Source: Nocardioides humi (lineage in GTDB: Bacteria > Actinomycetota > Actinomycetes > Propionibacteriales > Nocardioidaceae). Taken from it: a DNA stretch of 64,000 bases. Shown piece after piece: positions 33,294 through 42,802 of this stretch. The notes beneath the pieces were generated by a model. That model saw nothing but the letters and a program-made list of their open reading frames with translations, was not told the DNA's origin and searched no databases. Within the stretch, counting starts at the first letter, position 1; every line of letters begins with the position of its first letter. The translations under genes and the position numbers were made by a program. The stretch lies in contig NZ_CP041146.1 in NCBI RefSeq assembly GCF_006494775.1, forward strand, positions 1,364,001 through 1,428,000. The letters run 5' to 3'.

Positions 33294-34132
33294 CCCTTCA
33301 CCGCACCCGCGGTCAGGCCGGTCACCATCCGGCGCTGGACGAGGAGGAAGAACACGATCACCGGGATGGTGATCAGCGTCGACGACGCCATGATCGCGCC
33401 CCAGTCGACACCTCGGCTGCGCGCGTCGGTGAACGCCACCAGCCACACCGGCAGCGTCTTGCTGGCCGGGTCGGTCATCACGACCACCGCGAGCGTGAAC
33501 TCGTTCCACGCCTGGATGAATCCGAAGACCCCGGTGGCGACCAGGCCCGGCGCGAGCAGCGGCAGGGTGACCCGGAAGAATGCCCCCGTTCGCGAGCAGC
33601 CGTCCATCATCGCCGCCTCCTCGAGCTCGCGCGGGACCCCGTCGACGAACCCGCGCAGGGTCCACACGGTGAACGGCAGCACGCCGGCGACGTACACGAG
33701 GGTCAGGCCGATGACCGAGTTGAGCAGGCCCATCCCGTCGAGCATCTTGTACTGGCTGATGAACAGCGCCTCCGCCGGGATCATCTGGATGAGCAGCAGG
33801 GTCAGGATGAAGGTACGCCGACCGCGGGACCGGAACCGGCTCACCGCCACCGCCGCCAGGAAGGCGAACAGGAGCGCCACGACCACCGTGAGCAGGGTGA
33901 CGCTGAGGCTGGTGACCATCGCGTCGCCGAAGCCGCCGTTGCCGAGGATCTTGCGGTAGTTGTCGAGGGTGCCGTGCCACGGGAACAGCACCGGCTCCTC
34001 GCCCTTGATCCGGTTGCGCGGCAGGAAGGACCGGCTGACCATCCAGTAGACCGGGAACACGCAGGCGAGCAGGACCACGATGCCGATCAGGTCGGCGCCG
34101 ATCCGCACCGGAGTGGGAGTGCGACGGGCCAT
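33290..34132 (-). CDS. Carbohydrate ABC transporter permease (MalG/DasC type)
   Basis: 280 residues, six membrane helices. The EAA loop reads VPRELEEAAMMDGCSRTGAFFRVTLPLLAPG (about 180-210). MARRTPTP start follows the first permease's stop by a one-base overlap (TGATG). Together with its partner it forms the channel of a CUT1 sugar importer, here probably for GlcNAc, chitobiose or muropeptide sugars given the genes behind it. Confidence 0.93.
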   Translation of the reverse strand: MARRTPTPVRIGADLIGIVVLLACVFPVYWMVSRSFLPRNRIKGEEPVLFPWHGTLDNYRKILGNGGFGDAMVTSLSVTLLTVVVALLFAFLAAVAVSRFRSRGRRTFILTLLLIQMIPAEALFISQYKMLDGMGLLNSVIGLTLVYVAGVLPFTVWTLRGFVDGVPRELEEAAMMDGCSRTGAFFRVTLPLLAPGLVATGVFGFIQAWNEFTLAVVVMTDPASKTLPVWLVAFTDARSRGVDWGAIMASSTLITIPVIVFFLLVQRRMVTGLTAGAVKG

Positions 34133-35034
34133 CAGTCCTCCTCCTGCTTGATCATCAGCCGGATGTACGGCGCGGTGAGGACCACCGTGAGCGCCAGCAT
34201 GAACATCGCGGCGGCGGCCGCCGTGCCGAAGTCGCCGCCCTTGATCCCGAGCGTGTAGATGTAGGTGCCGAGCAGGTTGGTGTCCTTGCTGACGCCGCCG
34301 GCCTTCTGGAGCGTGTAGATCTGCGTGAACACCCGCAGGTCCCAGATCACCTGGAGCAGCACCACCACGAGCAGCACCGGCCGGATCGCCGGCAGTACGA
34401 CGTGCACGAACCGCTGCCACCGCCCCGCCCCGTCGATCTCGGCCGCCTCCAGCACGTCCTCGGGGACCTGGGTGAGCGCGGCGTACAGGGTGAACACCAC
34501 GAACGGAACGCTCATCCAGACCACGACGATGGTGGCCACCAGGAAGAACGACCACGGGTCGAGCAGCCAGCCGTGCCCCTGGAAGTCGCCGCCGGCCTGG
34601 GTCAGCAGCCAGTTCACGACGCCGTACTCGGTGTCGAAGAGGAACTGCCACACCGTCATCGCCGCCACCACCGGCATCGCCCACGCGAGCAGCAGCCCGC
34701 ACTGCGCGAGGATCCGCACCGGGCGGCTCATCCGGGCCATCAGCAGCGCCAGTCCGAGCCCGATCCCGAAGGTCAGCCCGGCGTTGACGAAGCAGAACGC
34801 GATGGTCCGCAGCACCACGACCCACAGCCCGCTGTCGGTGAGCAGGTCGCGGTAGTTGCCGAGCCCGATCCACTCCGGCGGCTGCCCGAACTGCTGGGCG
34901 AGCCCGAACTCCTGCAGCGACAGCACCACCTGCCGGACGAGCGGATAGCCCAGGGCCAGCGCCAGCAGCGCAGCCGCGGGCAGCACCAGGCCGAGCGGCA
35001 GGCCCTGGCGGCGTACGGCGGCGCGGCGGGTCAT
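34132..35034 (-). CDS. Carbohydrate ABC transporter permease (MalF/DasB type)
   Basis: 300 residues with six helices and the EAA loop VPEDVLEAAEIDGAGRWQRF (about 205-224). The periplasmic loop ends with LWVVVLRTIAFCFVNAG, usual for MalF-type subunits of actinobacterial CUT1 systems. Follows the binding-protein gene after a 95-base gap (35035-35129) that contains no gene; co-transcription is likely. Confidence 0.93.
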   Translation of the reverse strand: MTRRAAVRRQGLPLGLVLPAAALLALALGYPLVRQVVLSLQEFGLAQQFGQPPEWIGLGNYRDLLTDSGLWVVVLRTIAFCFVNAGLTFGIGLGLALLMARMSRPVRILAQCGLLLAWAMPVVAAMTVWQFLFDTEYGVVNWLLTQAGGDFQGHGWLLDPWSFFLVATIVVVWMSVPFVVFTLYAALTQVPEDVLEAAEIDGAGRWQRFVHVVLPAIRPVLLVVVLLQVIWDLRVFTQIYTLQKAGGVSKDTNLLGTYIYTLGIKGGDFGTAAAAAMFMLALTVVLTAPYIRLMIKQEED

Positions 35035-35129
35035 CGGGCTCCTCCTCTCGGGCCGGGGATCGGGGCAGGCGGGCAGGGAACGGCGTCCGGCCGGCTGGAG
35101 GTCCGGCCGGACGCCGTCGATCATCGCCC

Positions 35130-36404
35130 TCAGTTCAACTCGGAGTCGATCTGCTGGTCGGCCTCGGCCGCGAGCTTGGTGACATCGCCACCCTGGGCGA
35201 TCCGGCTGAACAGGTCCTCCAGCACGAACTTGCCCTCGACGGTGGCCCAGCTGGCCGCGGCCGGGGTGAGCTTGGCGTTCGAGGCGGCCTCGATGGTCGC
35301 CTGGGCGAACTCGTCGTCGCCGAGCTTGCCGGCGTACGACTGCCGGGCCGGGGTGAGGCCGTTCTCGGCGAGGATGGTCTGGTAGTCCTCGCTCAGCATC
35401 AGCGCGACCACGTCGTGCGCGAGATCCTGGTTGGGCGACTTGGCCGACACGGCGATGTTCGAGCCGCCGAGGAGCACCGGGGCGGGCTCGCCGTCGCTGC
35501 CCGGGAGGGCGAAGACGCCGACCTGCTCGGCCAGGTCGGGGCAGCCGCTCTCGGGGTCGGTGAGCATGCCGTAGACCCAGCCGGGGCGGGACATCATGCC
35601 GATCTTGCCGGCGCAGAACGGCGTCACCGGGTCGGACTCGTTGGCGTCGGCGGGCGCGCCGGACGCGGAGGTGTAGAGGTCCTGGAAGGCCTCGAGGCCC
35701 TTGATCGAGTCCGGCGTGGACAGGGTCGCCTTCCAGCCGTCGCCGTCGGGCTCGGCGAAGTCGCCGCCGGCGTCCCACAGGAAGGCCGCGCCGTCGCGCC
35801 AGTCCTTGCCGGGCAGCCAGTAGCCGGAGAAGTCGCCCTGCCCGCTGTCCTGCTTGAGCTTCTTGGCCGCCGTGACGAAGTCGGCCATGGTGGCGGGGAC
35901 CTCGGTGATGCCGGCCTTCTCGAACAGGTCCTTGCGGTAGAAGACGTACGTCGAGCCGGCGTAGTACGGCACGGCATAGGTCTTGCCGTCGGCCGTGCCC
36001 GCCTCGACGAAGCCCTGCAGCAGGTCGTCCCCGCCGAGGTCGGCGAGGTCGCCGGTGAGGTCGCTGAACGCGCCGACGGTGGTGAAGGTCGCCGCCTGGG
36101 TGTTGCCGACCTCGACCACGTCGGGCGTCTGGTCGGCGGAGGTCAGCGCGGTGGTCAGCCGCTCGACGAGGCCCTCCCACTCCTGCTGCTCGATGGTGAG
36201 GGTGGAGCCGGGGTGCTCGTCCTCGAAGGTCTTCTTCAGCCAGGCGCGCGCCGCGTCGGGCGTGTCGGCGCCGTTGAGCCAGACGACGATCTCGGCCTTG
36301 TCGGGACCGCCGCTGCTCGGCTCGTCCGTGTCGGATCCGCATGCGCTGGTCACGCCCAGCAGGGCGGTGACGGCCGCCAGGGCCAGGGTCTTCTTGAGTC
36401 GCAC
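35130..36404 (-). CDS. Sugar-binding lipoprotein of the amino-sugar ABC importer
   Basis: 424 residues. Lipoprotein signal RLKKTLALAAVTALLGVTSAC (Cys ~22), then a family-1 solute-binding fold with IVVWLNGADTPDAARAWLKK, WEGLVERLTTAL, DVVEVGNTQAATF and a Trp-rich sugar cleft region (YYAGSTYVFYRKDLFEKAGI, FSGYWLPGKDWRDGAAFLW). GTG 36404 is chosen because AAGGGA lies 8 bases before it; ATG 36431 is the alternative. Binds the imported amino sugar outside the membrane. Confidence 0.92.
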   Translation of the reverse strand: MRLKKTLALAAVTALLGVTSACGSDTDEPSSGGPDKAEIVVWLNGADTPDAARAWLKKTFEDEHPGSTLTIEQQEWEGLVERLTTALTSADQTPDVVEVGNTQAATFTTVGAFSDLTGDLADLGGDDLLQGFVEAGTADGKTYAVPYYAGSTYVFYRKDLFEKAGITEVPATMADFVTAAKKLKQDSGQGDFSGYWLPGKDWRDGAAFLWDAGGDFAEPDGDGWKATLSTPDSIKGLEAFQDLYTSASGAPADANESDPVTPFCAGKIGMMSRPGWVYGMLTDPESGCPDLAEQVGVFALPGSDGEPAPVLLGGSNIAVSAKSPNQDLAHDVVALMLSEDYQTILAENGLTPARQSYAGKLGDDEFAQATIEAASNAKLTPAAASWATVEGKFVLEDLFSRIAQGGDVTKLAAEADQQIDSELN

Positions 36405-36434
36405 GGCTAGTTTCCCTTCGATCTTCCTCATGGT

Positions 36435-37568
36435 TCAGGACACCCCCAGCTCGCCGGCGAGCACCACGCCCGTGGCTCCGGCGAGCACGCCGTCGTCGCC
36501 CAGGGACGACGTACGGACGACGAATTGCTGGGCCGAGACCGGCATCACCCGGTCCCGGACCGCCTGCTCGGCCACGCGGGCCAGCGGCTCGACCAGGTCG
36601 GCCGGTCCGCTGAGCACCACCTCGCCGAGGTTGAGCGTGGCGACGACCGGCGCGAGCGCCTGCCCGAGCCGGGCGCCGGCGTCGGCGAGCACGGCATCGG
36701 CCCGGTCCGCGGACGCGTCGGCGAGCTCGCGCCGCAGCCGCGGCACCGCCAGGTAGGTCTCCAGGCAGCCCGGCCGGCCGCAGCCGCAGAGGGGACCGTC
36801 GGGGTCGACCTGGACGTGGCCGATCTCGCCGGCGGCCCCGCCCTGCCCGTGCAGGAGCGCGCCGCCCAGCACCAGCCCGGCGCCGAGACCGGTGCTGAGC
36901 CGGAGCAGCAGCAGGCCGCCCTCGCCCCGGCTGCCGAAGACGAACTCCCCCATCACCGCGGTGTTGGCGTCGTTGGCGACGTAGACCGGCAGGTCGAGCG
37001 CGGCGGCCAGGTCGTCGGCGAGGTGGAGGTCGTGCCAGCCCAGGTTGGGCGCGTCGAGGACGACGCCCTCGGGCGTGACGACGCCCGGGGTCGCGACGGC
37101 GACGCCGAGCAGCGGGCGGCTGCTGCGCGCGATCAGGTCCGCCGCGAACTCCCGCACCAGCGCCACCGCGTTCGCCCCGATCCGGCCCTCCCGCGGGCGG
37201 GCGTCGCGGAGCACGACCTGCCCCTCGAGGGTGAGCACGGCCCCGGCGATCTGGTCGTCGACGGAGAGGTCGATGGCGACGACGTGCTTGGCGTCGGCGA
37301 CCAGTCCCACGAGCGTCGGCGGCTTGCCCACGCGGCTCTCGGTCGGCGTACCCAGCTCCTCGACCAGGCCCTCGGCGAGCAGCTCCGCGACCAGGTCGGA
37401 GACGGTGACCCGGGTCAGGCCGCTGCTGCGGGCGAGGTCGGCCCGGCTGGCCGGGCCCGCCGCGAAGAGCTCCTGGAGCAGCATCGAGCGGTGGTGGCGA
37501 CGGGAGTCGGCACGGTCGAGCTTGATCCGCTCTCGGGGCGACCGGGAGGTCGGGCTGCGCCAGGACAT
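36435..37568 (-). CDS. ROK-family transcriptional repressor (NagC/XylR-like)
   Basis: 377 residues. N-terminal winged HTH: MLLQELFAAGPASRADLARSSGLTRVTVSDLVAELLAEG (about 28-66). The rest is a ROK sensor with GAAGEIGHVQVDPDGP and the zinc motif CGCGRPGCLETY. Such proteins repress amino-sugar genes until GlcNAc or GlcNAc-6-phosphate binds. It heads the minus-strand cluster and faces the ATPase gene; the 81-base gap between them is AT-rich (TTTGTTAGTTCAGC...ACATATACC) and probably holds both promoters and the operator. Confidence 0.9.
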   Translation of the reverse strand: MSWRSPTSRSPRERIKLDRADSRRHHRSMLLQELFAAGPASRADLARSSGLTRVTVSDLVAELLAEGLVEELGTPTESRVGKPPTLVGLVADAKHVVAIDLSVDDQIAGAVLTLEGQVVLRDARPREGRIGANAVALVREFAADLIARSSRPLLGVAVATPGVVTPEGVVLDAPNLGWHDLHLADDLAAALDLPVYVANDANTAVMGEFVFGSRGEGGLLLLRLSTGLGAGLVLGGALLHGQGGAAGEIGHVQVDPDGPLCGCGRPGCLETYLAVPRLRRELADASADRADAVLADAGARLGQALAPVVATLNLGEVVLSGPADLVEPLARVAEQAVRDRVMPVSAQQFVVRTSSLGDDGVLAGATGVVLAGELGVS

Positions 37569-37649
37569 GTTTGTTAGTTCAGCACACTTACATATACCCT
37601 CGCAAGGGCAGAATGCGATCCAGGTCACAGATCAGGGCGAGGAGCAGCG

Positions 37650-38725
37650 ATGGCCAGCATCACCTTCGAGGGCGCGCAGCGGTGGTACGATGGCGCGGAC
37701 GCCCCCGCCGTGCCCGGCATCGACCTCGTGGTCGAGGACGGCGAGTTCCTCGTCCTCGTCGGCCCGTCCGGCTGCGGGAAGACCACCACCCTGCGCATGC
37801 TCGCCGGGCTCGAGGAGGTCGACGCCGGCCGGATCCTGATCGGCGAGCGCGACGTCACCCGGCTCGCGCCGAAGGACCGCGACATCGCGATGGTGTTCCA
37901 GAGCTATGCGCTCTACCCCCACAAGTCGGTGCGCGAGAACCTCGGCTTCGCGCTGCGGATCGCCCGCGTCGGCAAGGACGAGCGGGAGCGCCGGGTCGCC
38001 GAGGCCGCCGCGCTCCTCGGGCTGACCGAGCTGCTCGACCGCAAGCCCAAGCAGCTCTCCGGCGGCCAGCGGCAGCGGGTCGCGATGGGACGGGCGATCG
38101 TCCGCTCCCCCAGGTCTTCTGCATGGACGAGCCGCTGTCCAACCTCGACGCCAAGATGCGCGTGCAGACCCGCAGCGACATCGCCCGGCTGCAGCGCGAG
38201 CTCGGCGTCACCACGGTCTACGTCACCCACGACCAGGTCGAGGCGATGACCATGGGCGACCGGGTCGCGGTGATGAACGCCGGCGAGATCCAGCAGGTCG
38301 ACGCTCCCCTGGCCCTCTACGACCGCCCGGCCAACCTGTTCGTGGCCGGCTTCATCGGCTCGCCGCAGATGAACCTGCTGCCGGCCCGGGTCGACGGCGA
38401 GCGCCTCTGCCTGGGCGGGTACGACGTCCCGCTCGACCCCGGCACCCGCGCCGCGCTGACGCCGGAGGTGACGGTCGGCGTCCGGCCGGAGGCCTGGACG
38501 CTCGTGGCGCCCGGCGCCGGCGTACCGGTCCGGGTCCACCTGGTCGAGGAGCTCGGCTCCGACGGCTTCGCCCACGGCACCGCCGACCTCGGCGACACCA
38601 CCGCCCCCGTCGCCGTCCGGCTGCCCTCGCGCGGGCACGTCGGCCCGGACGACGTCCTCCACGTCGCCGTGCCCAGCGGGGCGCACGTCTTCGACACGGC
38701 CGGCGGACGCCGGCTCAGTCCCTGA
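37650..38725 (+). CDS. Sugar ABC transporter ATP-binding protein (MsmK/UgpC type), apparent frameshift
   Basis: ATG 37650 follows [22 protein letters not shown] (Walker A), [12 protein letters not shown] (Q loop) and [17 protein letters not shown] (signature) are in one frame; after the C run at 38107-38111 the next frame carries [19 protein letters not shown] (Walker B) and the TOBE/MalK regulatory domain to 38725. One extra C gives a normal 358-residue MalK-like ATPase. It is divergent from the ROK repressor and is the only ATPase close to the amino-sugar permeases; in actinobacteria such ATPases may serve several importers (MsiK). Confidence 0.9.
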
Positions 38726-38756
38726 AATGGCCGCCGGCATGCCCTAGCGTGGAGGC

Positions 38757-39179
38757 GTGAGCAGCGCGGCGCACCAGTGCTCCAAGACCCTGTGGGAGGA
38801 GGGGCGTCGTCCCGGCCAGGAGGTCGCCTCCCTGACCGTCGCGCTGCTGCTCACCGCGACCGTGCTCGACCTGCTGCTCTCCGACGGGCTGGGCCTGTTC
38901 TTCGACCTGGCGTTCGTGTCGCTGTGCGTGGGCGCCGCGCTCACCGTGCGCCCCCGCGACTTCTTCGTGATCGGCGTGCTGCCGCCGCTGGCGATGGCGC
39001 TCGTCGTCCTGCTCCTCGCCGTCAGCGACCGGGCCAGCATCGCCCGCCCGGACGACGGTCTCGCGCAGGCCGCGATCTCCGGGCTCTCCCGGCACGGCCT
39101 CGCCCTGGCGTTCGGGTACGCCGCCTGCCTGGGCCTGCTGGCGATGCGGCGCTCCTTCGTCGAGCGCCACCCGCGCTGA
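38757..39179 (+). CDS. Small membrane protein, DUF6542-like
   Basis: 140 residues with four hydrophobic helices (about 25-42, 47-66, 70-88, 111-127). The layout GxGLFFDLAFV..L and RPRDFFVIGVLPPLAMA resembles DUF6542 proteins, which sit next to ispH in many actinobacteria; here ispH is two genes away on the other strand. GTG start 38757, 31 bases after the ATPase. Function unknown. Confidence 0.65.
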   Translation: MSSAAHQCSKTLWEEGRRPGQEVASLTVALLLTATVLDLLLSDGLGLFFDLAFVSLCVGAALTVRPRDFFVIGVLPPLAMALVVLLLAVSDRASIARPDDGLAQAAISGLSRHGLALAFGYAACLGLLAMRRSFVERHPR

Positions 39180-39193
39180 CCGACCCAGACGAC

Positions 39194-39811
39194 TCAGAAC
39201 CGGTCGGGATCCCCGGCGCCGCGGCGGAGCACCTCGGGCGCGCCCTCGGACCAGTCGACGACCGTGGTCGGCTCGGCCGGGGTCTCGCCCGCCTCGACGA
39301 CGATGTCGACGTCGTGGTCGAGGTCCTCCTTGATCTCCCAGCCCATGGTGCGCGGCTCGGTCTCGCCCGGCAGGATCAGCGTCGAGGTCAGCAGCGGCTC
39401 GCCGAGCTCGGCCAGGAGCGCCTGTACGAAGGTGTGGTCGGGGATCCGGACGCCGACCGTGCGCTTCTTCGGGTGCAGCAGGCGGCGCGGCACCTCGGGC
39501 ATCGCCGGCAGGATGAAGGTGTACGGCCCCGGGGTCGCGGCGCGGATCGCCCGGAACGCGGCGTTGTCCACGTGGACCAGCTGGCCGAGCTGGGAGAAGT
39601 CCCGGCACACCAGCGTGAAGTGGTGCTTCTCGTCGAGGCCGCGGATGCGCAGGATCCGGTCGCGCCCGTCGCGGTTGCCGATCCGGCAGCCCAGGGCGTA
39701 CCCGGAGTCGGTCGGGTAGGCGATCAGCGCGTCGTCCTGCAGCGCGTCGACGATCTGCTGCAGCAGGCGCGGCTGCGGGTTGTCCGGGTGGACGTCGAGG
39801 TAGCGGGCCAT
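39194..39811 (-). CDS. YciO/Sua5-type threonylcarbamoyl-AMP synthase family protein
   Basis: 205 residues. The YrdC fold is clear: LLQQIVDALQDDALIAYPTDSGYALGC, RIRGLDEKHHFTLVCRDFSQL, PGPYTFILPA and KKRTVGVRIPDH. The KR-S-RxN pocket follows the YciO pattern (TDSGYALG, RGLDEKHHFTL). True Sua5 makes threonylcarbamoyl-AMP for tRNA t6A; YciO proteins have weaker activity, so the precise role is uncertain. It starts 13 bases after the ispH stop, same strand. Confidence 0.85.
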   Translation of the reverse strand: MARYLDVHPDNPQPRLLQQIVDALQDDALIAYPTDSGYALGCRIGNRDGRDRILRIRGLDEKHHFTLVCRDFSQLGQLVHVDNAAFRAIRAATPGPYTFILPAMPEVPRRLLHPKKRTVGVRIPDHTFVQALLAELGEPLLTSTLILPGETEPRTMGWEIKEDLDHDVDIVVEAGETPAEPTTVVDWSEGAPEVLRRGAGDPDRF

Positions 39812-39824
39812 CGGTGTCTGCCGC

Positions 39825-40820
39825 TCAGACCCGGCCGGCGGCCTTGAGGTCGCGGTGCAGCTCCTTGGGCAGCGAGAACGCGAGCGTCTCCTCCGCCGTC
39901 TGCACCGGCCGGGCGTCGGGGTAGCCGCGCTCGGCGAGATAGCCCAGCACCTCCTGCACGAGGTGGTCCGGCACCGACGCCCCCGACGTCACGCTGACGC
40001 TCTGCACGCCGTCGAGCCAGGCCTCGTCGAGCTCGGAGACGTCGTCGATGCGGTACGACGCCTTCGCGCCGGCCTCCAGCGCGACCTCGACCAGGCGGAC
40101 CGAGTTCGAGGAGTTGGCCGAGCCCACCACGATCACCAGGTCTGCGGTGGCGCCGATCTCCTTGACCGCGACCTGGCGGTTCTGGGTGGCGTAGCAGATG
40201 TCGTCGCTGGGCGGGTCCTCCAGCTGCGGGAACTTGGCCCGCAGCCGGCGTACCGTCTCCATCGTCTCGTCGACGCTGAGCGTGGTCTGGGAGAGCCAGG
40301 CGAGCTTGGCGTCGGCCGGGAACTCCAGCGTGGCGACGTCGTCGGGGTGCTCGACGAGGACCGTCTGCTCGGGCGCCTCGCCGGCCGTGCCCTCGACCTC
40401 CTCGTGCCCCGCGTGCCCGATCAGCAGGATGGTGTAGCCCTCCCGCGCGAAGCGGACCGCCTCGCGGTGCACCTTGGTCACCAACGGGCAGGTCGCGTCG
40501 ATGGTCTTCAGCTCGCGCTCGGCCGCCTGGCGGTGCACCGCCGGCGAGACGCCGTGGGCGGAGAAGACGACGGTCGCCCCGGCCGGCACCTCGTCGAGCT
40601 CCTCGACGAAGATCGCGCCGCGCGACTCGAGGTTGGACACGACGTGCTTGTTGTGGACGATCTGCTTGCGGACGTAGACGGGCGAGCCGTACAGGTCCAG
40701 CGCCTGCTCGACGGTCACCACGGCCCGGTCGACCCCGGCGCAGTAGCCGCGCGGGTCGGCCAGCAGCACCTCGCGCTCGGCGTCCTCGAGCAGACGCGGC
40801 GTTCCCAGGTCGATCGTCAT
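39825..40820 (-). CDS. ispH: 4-hydroxy-3-methylbut-2-enyl diphosphate reductase
   Basis: 331 residues. The three iron-sulphur cysteines are in [18 protein letters not shown] and DDICYATQ; substrate residues appear in [28 protein letters not shown] and [10 protein letters not shown]. Final step of the MEP route to IPP and DMAPP. ATG 40820 places the first Cys at about residue 27, normal for the family. Confidence 0.96.
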   Translation of the reverse strand: MTIDLGTPRLLEDAEREVLLADPRGYCAGVDRAVVTVEQALDLYGSPVYVRKQIVHNKHVVSNLESRGAIFVEELDEVPAGATVVFSAHGVSPAVHRQAAERELKTIDATCPLVTKVHREAVRFAREGYTILLIGHAGHEEVEGTAGEAPEQTVLVEHPDDVATLEFPADAKLAWLSQTTLSVDETMETVRRLRAKFPQLEDPPSDDICYATQNRQVAVKEIGATADLVIVVGSANSSNSVRLVEVALEAGAKASYRIDDVSELDEAWLDGVQSVSVTSGASVPDHLVQEVLGYLAERGYPDARPVQTAEETLAFSLPKELHRDLKAAGRV

Positions 40821-40892
40821 GGCCCCCAGTCTACGGACGCCCTTCTCTCCCGCCCCAATCCACCGACCCGTGGCATCTGAGCGCCGAAAACG

Positions 40893-40928
40893 CACCGACC
40901 CGTCGCGTTCGAACGCGACGGGTCGGTG
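40893..40928 (-). terminator. 36-base perfect palindrome after rplQ, likely terminator
   Basis: CACCGACCCGTCGCGTTC (40893-40910) is followed without gap by its exact complement (40911-40928). It begins 14 bases after the rplQ stop; on the minus strand a CGTTTTCGG follows. Position and stability fit the terminator of the ribosomal block. Confidence 0.7.
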
Positions 40929-40941
40929 ATGGAACAGCAGA

Positions 40942-41565
40942 TCAGGCCTTGTCGGCGTCCTCGTCGGACTCCTCGGCGGGCGCCTCCTCGGCGGCCTCCG
41001 CGGTGACCTCGGCCTCGGCCTCGGCGGCCTCGGTCTCCTCGACCTCGGCGGCCTCGGCGGCCTCGGTCTCCTCGACCTCGGCGGCCTCGGTCTCCTCGGT
41101 CTCGACGACCTCGTCGGCGGTCTCCTCGACCGGAGCCGGGGCGGCCTCAGCGGCCGGCTCGGCCTTGGCCGACTTCGGCGCGGACGGGGTGTACGCCTCG
41201 GTCACCAGCTCGATCACGGCCATGGGCGCGTTGTCGCCCTGGCGCGGACCGATCTTGGTGATCCGGGTGTAGCCGCCGGGACGGTCGGCGAAGGTGGGCG
41301 CGATCTCCTCGAACAGGGAGTGGACGACGCCCTTGTCGCGGATGACCTTGAGGACCTCGCGGCGCTGGTGCAGCGGGTTCTCGCCGGCGTGAGCCTTCTT
41401 CGCCTTGGTGATCAGCTTCTCGGCGTACGGACGCAGGGTGCGCGCCTTGGCCTCGGTGGTCGTGATCCGGCCGTGCTCGAAGAGCGCGGTGGCCAGGTTC
41501 GACAGGATGAGGCGCTGGTGCGCGGCGCCGCCGCCGAGGCGGGGGCCCTTCTTGGGCTTGGGCAT
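40942..41565 (-). CDS. rplQ: 50S ribosomal protein L17 with long acidic tail
   Basis: 207 residues. The first ~120 are canonical L17 ([37 protein letters not shown]-like [27 protein letters not shown]). Residues ~135-207 are an extra Glu/Ala-rich tail in which a VEETEAAE unit recurs about four times. Longer, acidic L17 tails occur in several actinobacteria; their role is unknown. Follows rpoA after an 80-base gap. Confidence 0.96.
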   Translation of the reverse strand: MPKPKKGPRLGGGAAHQRLILSNLATALFEHGRITTTEAKARTLRPYAEKLITKAKKAHAGENPLHQRREVLKVIRDKGVVHSLFEEIAPTFADRPGGYTRITKIGPRQGDNAPMAVIELVTEAYTPSAPKSAKAEPAAEAAPAPVEETADEVVETEETEAAEVEETEAAEAAEVEETEAAEAEAEVTAEAAEEAPAEESDEDADKA

Positions 41566-41645
41566 TGCTTCTCTCGTTTCTCCCCGGCCGTGTCAGGTAC
41601 CGGGAGATAGGTCCGGCCGTGCGAGGTACCGGAGGGTGGGGTGGG

Positions 41646-42668
41646 TCAGAAGCTCTCGTCCTCGATGAACGAGGTGTCGTCCTCGTCATCGTCGGAGTAG
41701 TTCGCCAGGGCGGCGGACGGGTCGAAGCCCGGCGCGCTGTCCTTGAGGGACAGGCCCATCTCGTGCAGCTTGGCCTTGACCTCGTCGATGGACTTCGCAC
41801 CGAAGTTGCGGATGTCCAGCAGGTCCTGCTCGGAGCGGCTGATGAGCTCGCCCACGGTGTGGATGCCCTCGCGCTTGAGGCAGTTGTAGGACCGGACGGT
41901 CAGCTGCAGGTCCTCGACCGGCAGGGCGAGGTCGGCGGCGAGCTGCTCGTCGACGGGCGAGGGGCCGATGTCGATGCCCTCGGCCTCGACGTTGAGCTCA
42001 CGGGCCAGGCCGAAGAGCTCGACCAGCGTCTTGCCGGCCGACGCGATGGCGTCGCGGGGCAGGATCGACGGCTTGGTCTCGACGTCGATGACGAGCTTGT
42101 CGAAGTCGGTGCGCTGCTCGACACGGGTGGCCTCGACCTTGTAGGTCACCTTGAGGACCGGGCTGTAGATCGAGTCGACCGGGATCCGGCCGATCTCGTT
42201 GTCGGCGCCCTTGTTCTGGACGGCCGAGACGTAGCCGCGGCCCCGCTCCACGACCAGCTCGAGCTCGAGCTTGCCGTTGTCGGAGAGGGTGGCGATCTTC
42301 AGGTCGGGGTTGTGGACCTCGACGCCGGCGGGCGGCGCGATGTCGGCACCCGTGACGTCACCGGCACCCGACTTGCGCAGGTACATGGTGACCGGCTCGT
42401 CGTGCTCGGAGGAGACGACGAGGCCCTTGAGGTTGAGGATGATCTCGGTGACATCCTCCTTGACGCCCTCGATGGTCGAGAACTCGTGGAGGACGCCGTC
42501 GATCTTGATGCTCGTGACCGAGGCACCGGGGATCGAGGAGAGGAGGGTACGACGCAGCGAGTTGCCGAGCGTGTAGCCGAAGCCGGGCTCGAGCGGCTCG
42601 ATGACGAAGCGCGACCGGAACTGGTCGACGGTCTCCTCCGACAGGGTGGGGCGCTGTGCGATGAGCAC
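41646..42668 (-). CDS. rpoA: DNA-directed RNA polymerase alpha subunit
   Basis: 340 residues. N-terminal dimerisation/assembly domain with [24 protein letters not shown] (about 26-49) and GRGYVSA; C-terminal domain from about 245 with the helix-hairpin-helix ([36 protein letters not shown]) that contacts UP elements and activators. The acidic end ([17 protein letters not shown]) is typical of actinobacterial alpha subunits. Located between rpsD and rplQ as usual. Confidence 0.98.
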   Translation of the reverse strand: MLIAQRPTLSEETVDQFRSRFVIEPLEPGFGYTLGNSLRRTLLSSIPGASVTSIKIDGVLHEFSTIEGVKEDVTEIILNLKGLVVSSEHDEPVTMYLRKSGAGDVTGADIAPPAGVEVHNPDLKIATLSDNGKLELELVVERGRGYVSAVQNKGADNEIGRIPVDSIYSPVLKVTYKVEATRVEQRTDFDKLVIDVETKPSILPRDAIASAGKTLVELFGLARELNVEAEGIDIGPSPVDEQLAADLALPVEDLQLTVRSYNCLKREGIHTVGELISRSEQDLLDIRNFGAKSIDEVKAKLHEMGLSLKDSAPGFDPSAALANYSDDDEDDTSFIEDESF

Positions 42669-42802
42669 TTGTTTCGTTCCTTTCCGGGCCGACCGCTATA
42701 TGAGGACCCAGACGTGGTGCGGATGGAGAAGAGGGACTGCGGGATGACGCTGCCCGCCCCGGTGCCCTCACGCGGTGGAGGTGGACCGGGACGGGCTCGC
42801 GA

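Noticed and set aside
30600..33959. 1119-codon plus-strand open frame across the nag genes
   Set aside because: Lies antisense to nagA, the kinase and the GH3 gene; its Arg/Ser/Pro-rich product has no recognisable fold.
41030..41110. Tandem repeat GAGACCGAGG-like units in rplQ as a CRISPR or VNTR element
   Set aside because: They are codon repeats of the acidic VEETEAAE tail of L17, in frame and inside the coding region.
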